Below, one piece after another: positions 37,714-47,010 of a DNA stretch of 64,000 nt. The translations under genes and the position numbers were made by a program. The notes beneath the pieces are model-generated. The model was not told the origin of the DNA. It saw only the letters and a list, made by a program, of their open reading frames with translations, and ran no database searches. Source of the stretch: Pseudomonadota bacterium (GTDB lineage Bacteria > Bdellovibrionota > Bacteriovoracia > Bacteriovoracales > Bacteriovoracaceae); contig JAIYDL010000007.1 in the NCBI GenBank assembly GCA_027487515.1, positions 345,203-409,202 of the forward strand. The letters run 5' to 3'. Numbering within the stretch: position 1 is the stretch's first letter; each line of letters begins with the position of its first letter.

Positions 37714-38829
37714 TTACCAGGGCTTCGGAAGAATCCCAGGAGGTAGGAAAAAGACCCCGCCGTAGTAGAGCATCTTGATCGTTTTGTCGACCGTTCGGAC
37801 GAGCTGCCGTCCCGCCGGTGATCCGTTATCAATGATGATCCGTCCGTCGTGGCCCGCGGCCATGTAGACGTGCCCCGGAGTCGTCGCCTTAAAGTGCGCC
37901 ATGATGGCTCCGGTCGGGGGCCTGAAGCTCGCAAGTTCCCAGGGAATCCACCCGGCCTTCACGAGCGTATTGGCCAGGTTGACGACGGCGGCGGTGCTGC
38001 TCCAGATGAGGTAGGTCCCCTTCTCGCGCGAGAAATCCTCGAAGAGGTTCTGCCCGGCCCGGGCATACGCCTGGCGGAGAACCTCCGACATGAACTCCGC
38101 ACACGGGACGTTCGGAAAGCCGTTCCGAACGGCCGTTGCCTTCACCGCGATCGTCCAAGCCCCCAGCGAAGACACGACGTCCGACTTCTCGTAGTCGATG
38201 GACGCCTTCCGCGCCTCTTCGATGGGGAGAAAGAGGTACGACGTTGCAGTTGGAACTGTCCGGTCAGCAGCCTTCCGAAGCTCCTCCATCACCGCGGCCC
38301 ACTTGAGGCGCTCGGAGTTGGACTGATTCTCAGAAGCGATGGCCAGATTGAGTCGACCGGGGAAGCGCTTTTGGTAGTACGTGGTGAAGTTGAACTTGGG
38401 TTTCCCTGAGTCTTCGAAGCTCAAGAGGTAGTCGGCTTCAGGAGCGGCCAGTGACAGTGCCGGGAATTCAGCGCTCTCTCGAACCGGGAGCGCGGTGACG
38501 CTGATCCAGTTGCGAGAAAGATTGAGTTCCGCGATCCGCTGGGCCGGGAATTCATCGTTGTACTCGGGCCGCACGGCCTGGATTTTTACGTTCGAAATGA
38601 AGCCGTTGCTGGAACGCTGGACCTCACCATTGGCCAGCCGGTAGAGATGATACTCCGGTTGAGCTCCGTCGGGGACTGACAGAGTTGTCCCAGGGGGTAA
38701 TGAGGTCAAGAGTTCGAGGACGTCGGTTTTAAGGACCCGAACGTTTTCTCGCTTCGTGGTCTGGAAGACCTGATCGGCGAAGGCGCAGGTGGAAAGGGCC
38801 ATCGCCCAGGTGAGAAGAAGTGCTCTCAT
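37714..38829 (-). CDS. Secreted papain-like (NlpC/P60-like) hydrolase candidate
   Basis: Signal peptide; Cys in NVPCAEFMSEVLRQAY and His in TTPGHVYMAAGHDGRIIIDNGS. Confidence 0.55.
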   Translation of the reverse strand: MRALLLTWAMALSTCAFADQVFQTTKRENVRVLKTDVLELLTSLPPGTTLSVPDGAQPEYHLYRLANGEVQRSSNGFISNVKIQAVRPEYNDEFPAQRIAELNLSRNWISVTALPVRESAEFPALSLAAPEADYLLSFEDSGKPKFNFTTYYQKRFPGRLNLAIASENQSNSERLKWAAVMEELRKAADRTVPTATSYLFLPIEEARKASIDYEKSDVVSSLGAWTIAVKATAVRNGFPNVPCAEFMSEVLRQAYARAGQNLFEDFSREKGTYLIWSSTAAVVNLANTLVKAGWIPWELASFRPPTGAIMAHFKATTPGHVYMAAGHDGRIIIDNGSPAGRQLVRTVDKTIKMLYYGGVFFLPPGILPKPW

Positions 38830-38888
38830 AAAAATCCTTTTTCAAGAGATATTTTATGAGAGCACGAAGGGGCTAAGGGTGCAAGGTC

Positions 38889-40487
38889 TTAGAGGCTATC
38901 GAGCATCTTCTTGATGGAAAGTTCAACCGGGCTCGCGAGACCGAGGCCAGAAGACCCGAGCTCAGAGAGGGTTTTATCCATCCGAAGGTCGTAGTTGCGT
39001 TCAATGGTGTTGCGCAGATTCTGCTGAGCAGCGTACCAGGCACGCTTGTTTTGGTCATCGCCGCAGCTTGACAATTCTTGTCCAGAAGCACCCCAGCGGA
39101 GTTCGACACAATGGTAGGGGTCAAAGGAAACCGCGTAGGCGCGATCGATGACCTGGTCCATGTTCAGCGGGACTTCGCTTCCACGGGAGTTCGTGTAAGA
39201 GATGACGCATTTCTGAGACTCTTCCGTGTAGACCGAGCGCAGATCGGAGAGAAGGTCTGTTCCAGTGTAGACGACCACTGGGTCCCCGCTCCGGAACTTA
39301 TCGTAGAGGGTCTTCACACTTTCCCGGACCGAGAGGATCGCGGCCTTGAGGCGCGCGTCTCGAGACGGCGTTGAGTACGACTCCCACTCCCCGTGTGTGC
39401 CATAGATGTTCTCTGGCAACCGCTCCGGATGCGGCTTCCGGTGAATGCCGGTCTTGATGGCGTCTTCGACCGCGTGCTGCCGGTCCTTGATGTCTTCGCA
39501 GAGGGCCTTGAGCGATTCGCGCAGCTCGTTCACCGGCTCGTACTTGAGGTTACCCCGAGCGAGAGACCGGCGGACATAGTCACCGAACGAAACTTCCTCG
39601 CCGTTGATCGAGAACCGGCGCTGCCGCCAATTCGTATCCGTAAGCTGCTCTTCAGTTCCGTAGTGCTGAGTGAGAGTGAAGTCCGAGAGCTCCTCGTTGC
39701 GCTTGGCCTCGTAGTTTCCGTTGACGACGTTCACGGGGCGCCAGTTCTTAAAGCCCGCGCCATAGTACGGAGAGCTCACGATGAACTTCTTCTCATCGTA
39801 GACGGCCCGAGTGAGGGAGTTATCCGGGTGCGCGTCGATCATGAAGATCCGGCCATCGTCGGCGACTTCGTAGACGACGAGGATGTGACCGTTCGGATCG
39901 TAGAAGGTCGTCCCTGGAACGATCGACTCGCGCTTGATTTCGACGTGGTAGAAATCGTTGAAGACGTTTGGCCCCGTGACGTCACTTTTCGGGTGAACGC
40001 GGAACATCGCCGAGGAGATCGAGTTGACCACGTTGGTTAACACCGTGTTGACGTTGTCGCCGGTTCTCACCGCTTGCCGACGAGAGATCTTGTTCCCGAA
40101 CGTGGTGTAGCGCACGTCGGGCTTCGTCTCCCGAGGAGAAGCCTTCTGAACGGCCACCGGATACGAGAACGGAAGGTTGTTCATCCACGCGAAGTATCCC
40201 CGGAGGACGAACGGGAGGTCGGCGCAGTCAGAGAAGACCCGGAGCCCCGGTGGATTCCGAGAAGCAAACAGGGGGTTCGCGACTCGGTTCTTGATGCAGT
40301 TATCGGTGGTGGTACACAGGCGATTCTCTTTCGCCTTTCCGATGCCCCGAACGAACTCTTGGAAGTTCTTTTCGTCTTGGCCTGACCAGGTTGATTTTTT
40401 GACTTCCCACCCGAGGCCCTTGACCGAGGTCTGGGCGAGGGCCGAGAAGCTCAGGAGCGAGAGGGCGATCCACATTCCATTTTTCAT
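38889..40487 (-). CDS. Secreted papain-like/transglutaminase-like hydrolase candidate
   Basis: Signal peptide; Cys in FSDCADLPFVLRGYFAWMNNLPF and His in DPNGHILVVYEVADDGRIFMIDAHPDNS. Confidence 0.55.
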   Translation of the reverse strand: MKNGMWIALSLLSFSALAQTSVKGLGWEVKKSTWSGQDEKNFQEFVRGIGKAKENRLCTTTDNCIKNRVANPLFASRNPPGLRVFSDCADLPFVLRGYFAWMNNLPFSYPVAVQKASPRETKPDVRYTTFGNKISRRQAVRTGDNVNTVLTNVVNSISSAMFRVHPKSDVTGPNVFNDFYHVEIKRESIVPGTTFYDPNGHILVVYEVADDGRIFMIDAHPDNSLTRAVYDEKKFIVSSPYYGAGFKNWRPVNVVNGNYEAKRNEELSDFTLTQHYGTEEQLTDTNWRQRRFSINGEEVSFGDYVRRSLARGNLKYEPVNELRESLKALCEDIKDRQHAVEDAIKTGIHRKPHPERLPENIYGTHGEWESYSTPSRDARLKAAILSVRESVKTLYDKFRSGDPVVVYTGTDLLSDLRSVYTEESQKCVISYTNSRGSEVPLNMDQVIDRAYAVSFDPYHCVELRWGASGQELSSCGDDQNKRAWYAAQQNLRNTIERNYDLRMDKTLSELGSSGLGLASPVELSIKKMLDSL

Positions 40488-40525
40488 GACTTTTCTCCGT
40501 TATGGTTTAAATCCGTCTTCACGAG

Positions 40526-41764
40526 CTATAGATTTAGGAAAGGTTCAATTTCTTCGAGCGCCACCGCTCCCGCACCACTGACATGAAAAATCACGAGGGT
40601 TGCGCGGATGTGAGTCTCGTTCGTTGATTTCAGAGGAAGCCCTTGGGCGCGCATCAGCACGTCCAGGAAAACTCGTTGGTCGTCGAAGGTTCTCTCTGGG
40701 TAGCTTCCTTCACGCAGCTTCAGGCACCCTACGCTGGGCACGAGCTGGGGATGGGTTGAGCTCGGATCCGTGTTCGTAACCCCTGTTCCATGGGCGCGCA
40801 GGTTACTCCGTCCGAGAGTTTTCGCCAGGAGTGTTTCGCGCCACCAGTGTTTCTCGAGTTCTGTTGCCGGAAGGATCGTTCTCACCGCCGCTTCATCCGC
40901 AAAATTGAGGATGAGCCGCCGGTTGCGGCCAAACTCTAGCTGCTTGTCGGCGACGGGCATGACTCCGTCTACGAAATACACTCCAGCTGGAGTTTCCCCG
41001 TTCTCGTGATGGAACGGGAGTTTAAGTCTCGAGAACGCGAGGACCGGAAGATGAAAGGCCTGGCCCCCGGAACGAACGAACTTGGAGTTCTTCTGCCGTA
41101 CCTTTAGGAGGCAAGGCAAGGCCCGGTCTGGTCGACAAGCGACGAAAACAACCGTTCCGGCGGACCGCGTGGACTGAAGAATCGAGGCCGGGTCCTCCAG
41201 AGCAGCTTCACTCGTCCGAGCTCCGGTGATCGACTGGTAAGTCTCTAAGAACTCCCGGTTCCGGAGTTCAACTTCGGTGATTTCGGCATCGAGGCCTCCG
41301 TCACGGAGGGCCTGCGCGTGATTGAAGATGATCACGAGCGCTCGCCGATCGAGGGTTCCGGAGAGCGAGGTGCGAACCAAGTTTCGAACTTTTCCAATCT
41401 GCGCTGCCCGGGCCTGAAGCTTGAGACCGAGGAGCAACAACCGGATCCGCTCCGGAGCTTCGAACGCCGACGCATCGATCGCCTCCCAGCGCTTAAGCGC
41501 CTCAGAAGTGCGCACTCGGGTCTGATCTTCGGCGACCAGGTCCCAGAGGGCATCGACGAGGTATTTTGCATCCGAACGAGTCAGCCCAAGACCGCTCACG
41601 TCGCCTCCCCGCTCGAGGACTGAGCGGAACGCTTCATAGGCGTCGGGGACCGGGAGATTGAGTGCCATGCCCGGGGGAGAAGCTAGCGATAGCCCAAGCA
41701 CCATGGCACACAGAGGTAGAGCGGAGAGCTTTGTCATACAGCGGAGTATATGTTGAAAAGTCAA
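40526..41764 (-). CDS. Secreted L,D-transpeptidase-like (YkuD-like) protein
   Basis: Signal peptide; NGETPAGVYFVDG...LRAHGTGVTN...LVPSVGCLKLREGSY resembles the HxxG...SxGCxR signature. Confidence 0.65.
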   Translation of the reverse strand: MTFQHILRCMTKLSALPLCAMVLGLSLASPPGMALNLPVPDAYEAFRSVLERGGDVSGLGLTRSDAKYLVDALWDLVAEDQTRVRTSEALKRWEAIDASAFEAPERIRLLLLGLKLQARAAQIGKVRNLVRTSLSGTLDRRALVIIFNHAQALRDGGLDAEITEVELRNREFLETYQSITGARTSEAALEDPASILQSTRSAGTVVFVACRPDRALPCLLKVRQKNSKFVRSGGQAFHLPVLAFSRLKLPFHHENGETPAGVYFVDGVMPVADKQLEFGRNRRLILNFADEAAVRTILPATELEKHWWRETLLAKTLGRSNLRAHGTGVTNTDPSSTHPQLVPSVGCLKLREGSYPERTFDDQRVFLDVLMRAQGLPLKSTNETHIRATLVIFHVSGAGAVALEEIEPFLNL

Positions 41765-41967
41765 AACTCCATTCGACCTAAGTAAAAGTTAGTCGGTCGC
41801 CAGACGAGTGTACACTTGTTATCCAGACACCTGGGGATGCAGAGCTAAGTTGAAGTTATCCCAGGGACTTGGGAACTCAGAGGAGGGATCGGGATTTAGG
41901 AACAACATTTCTGGGGAGGTCAGCTTCTCTTGTCTTTCCGCCAGGTAAGCTCTTCCCCACCAAGAGG

Positions 41968-42000
41968 CTTCGGGAAATTCACGTAAAGAATTTCCCGAAG
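41968..42000. repeat. Perfect 13-bp inverted repeat across the stop codon of the 128-aa ORF
   Basis: CTTCGGGAAATTC-ACGTAAA-GAATTTCCCGAAG. Confidence 0.85.
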
Positions 42001-42365
42001 AGCCCTTTCTTCTTCACCGTTTCATTCACGACGATCTCACCGTACTTTTCAAAGACACCGGTAAACGTCGCGAGATCTTTCGCCCCGTCGATGCCGATGT
42101 TGTAGTCCTGGACCGAAATCAACCGAACCTCCCGAACCGCGAGCTCTTCTCCGACTCGCGCGGCAAAGGACTTCAGGTCGTCGAGGTTTAAGAACGTCAG
42201 GCCCTCGTGGTCCGCGTTCGGGATCGCCTTCGCGAGCTCGCGCAGTTGCCGCTCGTCCAGGAAGCCATCGTCGGAGAAGAAGTAGATCACAGCGTAGCTC
42301 GCGGGCCTGAACTCCTGGTCCTGGTTCTGCGAGGTCTGAAAATGATAAATGAGCTTCAGCGACAT
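41979..42365 (-). CDS. Cytoplasmic protein of unknown function
   Basis: 128 aa ORF adjacent (1 bp) to the 570-aa ORF start of the same strand. Confidence 0.7.
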   Translation of the reverse strand: MSLKLIYHFQTSQNQDQEFRPASYAVIYFFSDDGFLDERQLRELAKAIPNADHEGLTFLNLDDLKSFAARVGEELAVREVRLISVQDYNIGIDGAKDLATFTGVFEKYGEIVVNETVKKKGLFGKFFT

Positions 42366-44078
42366 TTACGTTTCCTCGTAGTGACCGAAGTCGAGGGCAA
42401 TCTTCCCGTTCGGGAGGAGTTCCACTTCCACTCCGTCGGTCGTAGACCTTGCCGTGGCGCGCGTCGGATCGATCATTTTCATGAAGGCGAACTGCCGGTG
42501 GGTCCGGATCGAGACGGCTTTTTTGTAGCTCGTCGGGTTATAGAGGTTGACTCGTCGGACGTCGAGGTACGAGAGTTCGTGAGGAGCGGTCGGGCGAATC
42601 CTCCAGAGGCCGAAGACGTCGTCGTCCATTTGGACCTCGGGCTGGACAAAGCTTAGGTAGCGGAAAATGTGATTCCAAAATTTTTCGCGCTCGGGGTTCT
42701 CTCGCAGCGGGGCCCCGTCGAAAATGATGAGGCGGCCATCGCCGAGTTCGCAGATCTGGGTCGCCGTCATGAAGTTCACCGACTGCATCCGGATGCTGTT
42801 CTCGAGGAGGAAAAGCTGAAGCCGCTTTTCGTGACCCTCGCCGAGGCCCGAGCGGTCGAGGAGGACCCGCTGACCCAACATGAAGAGCTTGAGCATCTGG
42901 GCGAAGCTCGTCCGGGTGAGAGATGATCCGTTGAAGAACTTGATCTTATGCTGACTCTGGTCAATGGCTTCCGGTGTGAACTCGAGGCTCTCTCGGTTTT
43001 GATAGAGCCAGCGGTAGTTCCGGTAAAGGAAGCGGCGAAGGCCTAGTTTATCGAAGTGATCCACGTGCTCTCCCGAATAGAGATCCGCGACACTGTAGGG
43101 CCGCCAGTCCTCATCCGGATTTGACACTGTCGGAACCAGCTTATAGGCGAGTTCCAGCGTTCGGGCGCCAAAGTGCTCGGAGAGGATCCACTGCAGGGAC
43201 TCCTTTTTCTCTTCCGGAGTGAGGAGCGCGCTTGAGACCTGATCTCCGTTCACAAAGTGCTGGAAGAGGTCACGGGTGTACTCGAGCTGCGATTTCCCTG
43301 TGGGAAGAGATCGGAGGATCGTCTCCTTGGGAGCTGCACCGAGGATGACGATCCTCTGATGGCCGGCCCAGAATGGGCCCAGGGCCGACTCCGCTGCGGA
43401 GGAAAACAACTGGCCAACTTCCCCCGTGAAGCGCTCCTTGAGCTCCGACTCTGACCGAGGGTCAGTCAGATCCGTCCCCTCGGGGTGGGCCTTCCGGAGG
43501 AAGCGGGAGAAGCCTTGCTCGAAAGCAAGCGAGGAATCTCCTAAGAACGAAGAGGTTTCCCCGTCCTGAGAATAGAAAAACTGACACCCCCAGAGTGGTG
43601 CCTTAACCTTATGGGTTCCAAGGAACGTACCGAAGGCCTGCAGAAAAGAGGCGAACGATGGGAAGACCTTGGGCTCGAAGAAAGAGAACATTTTGTTTAG
43701 GTTCTGTTCCTGATCGAGTGCTGCCAGGTGAACCCCAGACTTTCCGACGGAGAGCACCCGAGCGACGGAAACCGGGATGCCTCCATTAGGCATGAACGGC
43801 GCAGGAGTGAGCGGAAGGAGCCAACAAAACTTTCGACCGTGCTGCGTCAGCAACTGGGTCAAGCGGAGGAGGTCACGCTCTGGGCGGACTTTCCCGAAGT
43901 CCCATTCAGTGGAACTCTCCGCGTGAAAGCCCCAGTAAAGAGGAAGGAATATCACTTCGTGGACGGGACACTGGAGGATGCGGGTCTCCCATAGCGCGGC
44001 CGAGGTCTTCCAGTAAAAGAACCACTGCTCTCCGGGTCGAACCGGATCAAATTTTTTCGAACTTTCGAGGTAGGCCAT
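42366..44078 (-). CDS. Large protein of unknown function, possible glycosidase-like TIM barrel
   Basis: 570 aa; LYWGFHAESSTEWDFGKVRPERDLLRLTQLLTQHGRKFCWLLPLTPAPFMPNGGIPV; later LLDRSGLGEGHEKRLQLFLLENSI. Confidence 0.65.
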   Translation of the reverse strand: MAYLESSKKFDPVRPGEQWFFYWKTSAALWETRILQCPVHEVIFLPLYWGFHAESSTEWDFGKVRPERDLLRLTQLLTQHGRKFCWLLPLTPAPFMPNGGIPVSVARVLSVGKSGVHLAALDQEQNLNKMFSFFEPKVFPSFASFLQAFGTFLGTHKVKAPLWGCQFFYSQDGETSSFLGDSSLAFEQGFSRFLRKAHPEGTDLTDPRSESELKERFTGEVGQLFSSAAESALGPFWAGHQRIVILGAAPKETILRSLPTGKSQLEYTRDLFQHFVNGDQVSSALLTPEEKKESLQWILSEHFGARTLELAYKLVPTVSNPDEDWRPYSVADLYSGEHVDHFDKLGLRRFLYRNYRWLYQNRESLEFTPEAIDQSQHKIKFFNGSSLTRTSFAQMLKLFMLGQRVLLDRSGLGEGHEKRLQLFLLENSIRMQSVNFMTATQICELGDGRLIIFDGAPLRENPEREKFWNHIFRYLSFVQPEVQMDDDVFGLWRIRPTAPHELSYLDVRRVNLYNPTSYKKAVSIRTHRQFAFMKMIDPTRATARSTTDGVEVELLPNGKIALDFGHYEET

Positions 44079-44192
44079 CGGTTCATTTTATCTCGATCAA
44101 AGCTAAGAAGTGTATCAAAATAACGGGACGCATTCCCTTTCCCAAAGCCTGATTTTTTCGCTACACTTTGGCCTTATTAAAAGGATAAGAAT

Positions 44193-45338
44193 ATGTGGTT
44201 TTTCAGCTCCGAAGAGAAAGAACTCCAGAAAGTGTGCCGCGACTTCGCCCAGAAGGAGCTCGCACCCATGGCCGAGAAACACGACCACGAGGAAACCTTC
44301 AACCTAAAAGCCTTTAAGCAAATGGGTGAGCTCGGACTCTTTGGAATTACCTCCGACCCGGACTTCGGTGGTTCTGGGATGGGGTGCACTGCTGCAACAA
44401 TCGTCATGGAAGAGTTCGGCAAGGCCTGCGCCGGCTCCACTCTCTCTTACCTCGCCCACACCATCCTTTGCGTGAACAACTTAAACAGCAACGGCTCCCC
44501 TGAACAGAAGGCCAAGTACCTTCCGAAACTGATCAGCGGCGAACACATCGGCTGCATGGGAATGTCGGAGCCAGAGTTCGGCTCAGACGCCGTCGGGATG
44601 CAGACGCGCGCGGTTCGGAACGGCGACGTTTACGAAATCACCGGGAACAAGATGTGGATCACCAACGCACAGTACGCTGACCTCGTCTACCTTTACACCC
44701 GAACGGGCCCAGGGAAGAAAGACCTCACGACCTTCATCGTCGAAAAAGGGACCCCCGGCTTCACGGTCTCAAAAGAGATCCACAAGATGGGCATGCGCTC
44801 TTCTCCGACCGGAGAACTCTCCTTTGACAAGGCCAAGGTCCCGGTCGCGAATCGGCTCGGCGCCGAGGGTGATTCCGTCACCCACATGATGAAGAATCTC
44901 GAGATCGAACGCATCACCATTGCTGGGATTTCTCTTGGAATCGCCCAGGCGTGCCTCGACCAGTGTGTGAAGTACGCCGGAGAGCGCAAGCAGTTCGGAA
45001 AAAACCTCGCTCACTTTCAATTGATCCAGAAAATGATCGCCGAGATGTACTCTGAAACCGAGGCCATGCGGCGCATGCTGTACACCGTTTGCTACGAATA
45101 CGATCATGGCCATAAGTCCAACTCTCTTGCGAGTGCGGTGAAACTTCAGTTGCCGAAGATGGCCACGAAAATTGCTCTCGATGCGATCCAGCTTCACGGT
45201 GGGTACGGCTACTCTCGTGAGTTTCCGGTGGAGCGCATGATGAGAGATAATAAACTCAACGAGATCGGTGCGGGGACCAACGAGGTCATGATCATGATCA
45301 TCGCACGGAATCTTCTCCGCGACGCTTTACGGGACTAG
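44193..45338 (+). CDS. Acyl-CoA dehydrogenase
   Basis: MGMSEPEFGSDAVGMQTRAVRNGDVYEITGNKMWITNA; QLHGGYGYSREFPVERMMRDNKLNEIGAGTNEVM. Confidence 0.95.
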   Translation: MWFFSSEEKELQKVCRDFAQKELAPMAEKHDHEETFNLKAFKQMGELGLFGITSDPDFGGSGMGCTAATIVMEEFGKACAGSTLSYLAHTILCVNNLNSNGSPEQKAKYLPKLISGEHIGCMGMSEPEFGSDAVGMQTRAVRNGDVYEITGNKMWITNAQYADLVYLYTRTGPGKKDLTTFIVEKGTPGFTVSKEIHKMGMRSSPTGELSFDKAKVPVANRLGAEGDSVTHMMKNLEIERITIAGISLGIAQACLDQCVKYAGERKQFGKNLAHFQLIQKMIAEMYSETEAMRRMLYTVCYEYDHGHKSNSLASAVKLQLPKMATKIALDAIQLHGGYGYSREFPVERMMRDNKLNEIGAGTNEVMIMIIARNLLRDALRD

Positions 45339-45761
45339 GATTTTCTGGAACGTATGCCCGGTTTTGAGCAGGGCATATCCTTCCCTCAGGTAGAATCTGT
45401 GCGCCGCTTCACGCCGAACACTGGACCTTACCCTTAGGACCCTAAGACCTTGCTCCAGTGCCCACGCTTCTGCCCTTTCAAGAAGGAGCTTACCAATGCC
45501 CGAGCTTCGGAACCGTTGGTCCACGACCAGTGCTGCGACATCACCTCGGGATCCCAGGAGGAGTGAATCCGCGTCACGATTGACCTGGATCCAGCCCACC
45601 ACCTCCCCGTCTCGAACGGCGACAAAAAAAGCGTAGTCCCTGTGGGCGCGCAGCTGGTCAAACCGGTTGGCAGCATCCTCTCTTGAGAGTTCATAGCCAA
45701 GCTCTCCTGCGAGATCCACGACTTCCTTCAGGTCCGGTTCAATCATCGGTCGAATTTCCAT
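45327..45761 (-). CDS. GNAT family N-acetyltransferase
   Basis: ALVVDQRFRSSGIGKLLLERAEAWALEQGLRVLRVRSSVRREAAHRFYLREGY; start MEIRPM at 45761. Confidence 0.9.
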   Translation of the reverse strand: MEIRPMIEPDLKEVVDLAGELGYELSREDAANRFDQLRAHRDYAFFVAVRDGEVVGWIQVNRDADSLLLGSRGDVAALVVDQRFRSSGIGKLLLERAEAWALEQGLRVLRVRSSVRREAAHRFYLREGYALLKTGHTFQKILVP

Positions 45762-45870
45762 TAGAGCATTAAATCCTGATAGGGTTAATGTTGCCTTCGA
45801 GCTCTGCGTAAGAATTCCCAAACCTCGTCGCATCTTCTAGAATGCCTCATCACCGCCGAAGGACTTGAGC

Positions 45871-47010
45871 ATGAACGATTTTCAAAAAGAACTTATTTTA
45901 AACCTGAGGAAATTTTGTCAAAACTCCATCGAGTCTCACATGGAGCACGACGATGCTGAAGGAAGATTTCGCATGGAGATTTTCCAGGGCCTCGGAGACT
46001 ATGGAGTCACCGGAGTCACACTCCCGGAGGAATTCGGGGGAGCGAACCTCTCCTACCTCGATTACAGCTACATCCTCGAAGAAATCGCCTCCGCCTCGGT
46101 CCCCTACGCCGTGACCGTTTCCGTCTCCGGAATGGTCCAGTCGATCCTGATGGATTTTGGTAGCCGAGCGCAACAGGAGCAGTACCTCCCGGCCCTCACG
46201 TGCGGGAAGGAAATCGGCGCGTTCGCCCTGTCCGAATCTCACTCGGGTTCAGATGCCGCAAACCTTAAAACCACCGCCAAGAAAGTCCCGGGTGGGTACG
46301 TCCTCAACGGAACCAAGATGTGGATTACCTCCGGGGGCATCGCCAAGACCTACATCGTCATGGCGCGGACCGGGGGCGAAGGAGCGAAGGGTGTGTCTGC
46401 GTTCATCGTCCGCGATGGGGCGCCAGGCTTTTCATTCGGTAAAGCAGAGAAAAAAATGGGCTGGAAAACGTCGCCAACTCGAGAGCTGATTTTCGAGAAC
46501 TGTTTTGTTCCCGAAGAAAATCGACTTCTCGAAGAAGGCCAGGGCTTCAAAGTCGCCATGGGTGGCCTCGACCGCGGTCGGGTGGCCATCGGCGCGATCG
46601 GCGTCGGCTGCGCCCAGCGGGCACTCGATGAGTCGATCAAGTACGCTCTCACACGCCAGCAGTTCAAACAGGCGATCTTCGATTTCCAAGGTCTCCAGTT
46701 CATGTTGGCAGACATGGCAACGGAGACAGAATCGTCCCGGCTTCTGGTTAAGGCGGCGGCCCGTTCGCTTGACTCCGGATCTCCGAATTCAAAACTCTGC
46801 TCCATGGCCAAGCTCAAAGCCACAGACACGGCGATGCGGGTGACCACAGACGCGGTCCAGGTCCTCGGCGGGGTCGGCTACACCGCCGAGTACCCGGTCG
46901 AGCGCTTCATGCGAGACGCGAAGGTGCTCCAGATCGTCGAAGGCACCAATCAAATTCAACGTGTGGTGATAGCCCGCCACCTTAAAAAAGAGTACGAACA
47001 CCATGCTTAA
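45871..47010 (+). CDS. Acyl-CoA dehydrogenase
   Basis: FALSESHSGSDAANLKTTAKK...LNGTKMWITSGG; VLGGVGYTAEYPVERFMRDAKVLQIVEGTNQIQ. Confidence 0.95.
   Translation: MNDFQKELILNLRKFCQNSIESHMEHDDAEGRFRMEIFQGLGDYGVTGVTLPEEFGGANLSYLDYSYILEEIASASVPYAVTVSVSGMVQSILMDFGSRAQQEQYLPALTCGKEIGAFALSESHSGSDAANLKTTAKKVPGGYVLNGTKMWITSGGIAKTYIVMARTGGEGAKGVSAFIVRDGAPGFSFGKAEKKMGWKTSPTRELIFENCFVPEENRLLEEGQGFKVAMGGLDRGRVAIGAIGVGCAQRALDESIKYALTRQQFKQAIFDFQGLQFMLADMATETESSRLLVKAAARSLDSGSPNSKLCSMAKLKATDTAMRVTTDAVQVLGGVGYTAEYPVERFMRDAKVLQIVEGTNQIQRVVIARHLKKEYEHHA

Noticed and set aside
41829-41868. CCTGGGGAT...ATCCCAGG inverted repeat upstream of the L,D-transpeptidase-like gene
   Set aside because: Imperfect with one bulged base; too weak to call without comparative data.
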